Shown: piece by piece, positions 62,531 to 64,000 of the stretch | Layout of the letters: every line of letters begins with the position of its first letter | Numbering within the stretch: the stretch's first letter is position 1 | Assembly (NCBI GenBank): GCA_937948705.1 | Contig: CALECF010000032.1 | Coordinates: 1-64,000 of the forward strand | DNA: 64,000 bases | Origin: an uncultured Anaerosolibacter sp. | Lineage (GTDB): Bacteria; Bacillota_A; Clostridia; Peptostreptococcales; Thermotaleaceae | Direction: 5' to 3' | The notes under the pieces: generated by a model | Database searches by the model: none | What the model was told of the DNA's origin: nothing | The model's input: only the letters and a program-made list of their open reading frames with translations | Position numbers and translations under genes: made by a program

Positions 62531-64000
62531 ATGTTTCGAAGCATGCGGTGGAAGTTCATTACGATTTACTTTCTCCTGGTATTTATGGCCATGGTGATTG
62601 TAGGTGTATTTATGCTACAACAATTTGAGGAGTACCACCTAGGTGCCGTCAGTGTGAACCTAGAGAGGGTGGCTCGAAATACGATGTTGCCATCCTTGAA
62701 TAAAGTTAATGGACTGGATGCAAATCAAAATGAAGTACAAGATATGATTAAGAATTGGCAAATTGCATTGGGTGATGAAACCTCTGTGGTAAACACGGAT
62801 TTTAAAATTATTGCCAGCAGCAATGATAGCTTGATTGGCAAAAGCGTGGTGGATATCGTAGATGAACATTTACTGCTGGATGGCCGTGCAGGACGGATGG
62901 CAGAGGGAAAGGATTTTGTCACCAATCAGACTACAGGAGAAGTTACTCCTGTAAAAAATATCATTTTCCCAATTGAGGATGCCAATGGAAAAGTCCAAGG
63001 CATTCTATATTTTCGTACGGATTTAAAGAATATCTATGATACCTTAGAGAATTCAAAAAATATTCTGATTGAGGCTACGGCCCTAGCGTTACTTATCACA
63101 GTCGTACTTGGTTTCTTTATAGCTCGAAGTGTTACGGAGCCCATCACCGATGTGACAGTAAAGGCAGCCAAAATGGCCAAAGGAGATTTTGATCAGGTTG
63201 TAGAAGTAAAGTCTGATGATGAAATTGGTCAATTGGCCAGCATGTTTAACTATTTGACAGAAAAACTTAAAGATACGCTGTCTGAAATTTCTAGTGAAAA
63301 AAGCAAGATGGAAACCATCTTAAATTATATGGCAGATGGACTGATTGCCGTCAATATGCAAGGTCAAGTCGTCCATGCTAACCCCAGTGCTATGAAAATG
63401 CTAAACCTATCGCGGCACGAGCTGGTCCACGATTCTTATGATGATTTGATGCGCGATCTAAACAGAAGCCTAACCCTGGAATACCTCTCAGAAAACAATC
63501 CGGATTGGATGGGCAGTGGGATTATCCGCATCAATGATTCTATCTATCAGGCCAACTATGCACCTTTCAAGGATGAGAAGGATGAAAAAGCGGGTATTGT
63601 TATGGTGCTTCAGGATATTACAGAGCGCCAAAGGTTAGACAATATGCGAAAGGAATTTGTGGCCAATGTATCCCATGAGCTAAAAACACCCTTGACCAGT
63701 ATCAAAAGCTATACAGAAACGTTACTGGATGGGGCCTTGGAAAATCGTGAGATTACAGAGCAGTTCCTAAAAGTAGTGGACAGCGAAGCCGATCGAATGA
63801 CAAGACTTGTACGGGATTTGCTGCAGCTTTCTAGCTTGGATTACAAGCAAGTAAAATGGAATAAAAAAGATCATGATCTAGTGACCATTGTTAAAAATTC
63901 TGTGATGAAAGTAGAAATGACAGCTAAAAGTAAGAATCAAACCCTGGAATATATCTCCCAAGAGGAAAGCATGTGGGGCTGTTTTGACAGTGATCGAGTG
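62531..64000 (+). CDS. walK: Sensor histidine kinase WalK (YycG), cut at window end
   Basis: 490 codons are visible, still open at the last base. TM1 (about 8-28), an extracellular domain (about 30-175), TM2 (about 178-198), HAMP (RSVTEPITDVTVKAAKMAKG), PAS (about 265-365) and the HisKA domain with the phospho-His at residue 382 (ANVSHELKTPLTSIKSY). The ATPase domain lies beyond the window. It phosphorylates WalR; the two genes form one operon. Confidence 0.95.
   Translation, partial: MFRSMRWKFITIYFLLVFMAMVIVGVFMLQQFEEYHLGAVSVNLERVARNTMLPSLNKVNGLDANQNEVQDMIKNWQIALGDETSVVNTDFKIIASSNDSLIGKSVVDIVDEHLLLDGRAGRMAEGKDFVTNQTTGEVTPVKNIIFPIEDANGKVQGILYFRTDLKNIYDTLENSKNILIEATALALLITVVLGFFIARSVTEPITDVTVKAAKMAKGDFDQVVEVKSDDEIGQLASMFNYLTEKLKDTLSEISSEKSKMETILNYMADGLIAVNMQGQVVHANPSAMKMLNLSRHELVHDSYDDLMRDLNRSLTLEYLSENNPDWMGSGIIRINDSIYQANYAPFKDEKDEKAGIVMVLQDITERQRLDNMRKEFVANVSHELKTPLTSIKSYTETLLDGALENREITEQFLKVVDSEADRMTRLVRDLLQLSSLDYKQVKWNKKDHDLVTIVKNSVMKVEMTAKSKNQTLEYISQEESMWGCFDSDRV

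Overview
The window reads as chromosome from a low-GC, anaerobic, spore-forming Clostridia member, most like Alkaliphilus and relatives (an inference from gene content; no database was searched). Supporting signs are a Spo0E-type gene, a spore-type Lon protease (LonC), LysM and coat-like proteins, selenium genes (yedF, DUF3343, a likely selenoprotein), corrinoid methyl-transfer enzymes, many TTG/GTG starts with strong Shine-Dalgarno (SD) sites, and the order rpsF-ssb-rpsR ... yybS-gdpP-rplI-lonC-dnaB ... purA ... walRK that is usual near a Firmicutes origin. No transposase, prophage or CRISPR array is visible.

Layout. 1-5.9 kb: a cut-off gene end, a remnant of a decarboxylase beta subunit, a GntR regulator, an Fe-S protein, an aminotransferase, an orphan SAM riboswitch with an intact promoter and switch but no gene behind it, a multi-hairpin repeat, a TetR regulator and small genes. 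5.9-15.5 kb: membrane proteins, a PAS-PP2C phosphatase, DUF5711-CvpA, yedF-DUF3343-mscS, a YczE-type protein and msrA. 15.5-22.3 kb: a Spo0E-like gene, a ClpE-like ATPase, DUF951, an aminotransferase and rpsF-ssb-rpsR. 22.5-25 kb: a LysM protein and a diguanylate cyclase.

25.2-33.2 kb holds the most distinctive locus: one tight operon with a corrinoid protein, three UroD/MtaA-type methyltransferases, a RACo-type corrinoid activator, a CobW-type metal GTPase, a heavy-metal-exporter-like permease with a Cys-rich loop, and a DUF5714 protein whose true reading frame appears to start upstream and read through an in-frame TGA as selenocysteine, with a SECIS-like hairpin. 33.2-40.4 kb: a lipoprotein, a LarA-type racemase, an amino-acid ABC importer, an aminotransferase and an ECF S component.

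40.6-53.3 kb is the housekeeping block (MazG-like, yybS, gdpP, rplI, lonC, dnaB, an NADH:rubredoxin-reductase-like enzyme, GNAT, DUF1858, DUF421, purA, tRNA-Thr and tRNA-Lys), with a DnaA-box cluster near 50.2 kb. 53.4-64 kb: a dnaD-dnaC helicase-loading pair, then M1, M23, S8 and MA-type peptidases leading to walR and walK (walK is cut by the window end). WalR boxes occur before the M23 and MA peptidase genes, which links this cell-wall cluster to the adjacent WalRK system. Hairpin repeats with compensating stem changes recur at 3.8, 8.9, 47.9 and 60.3 kb.
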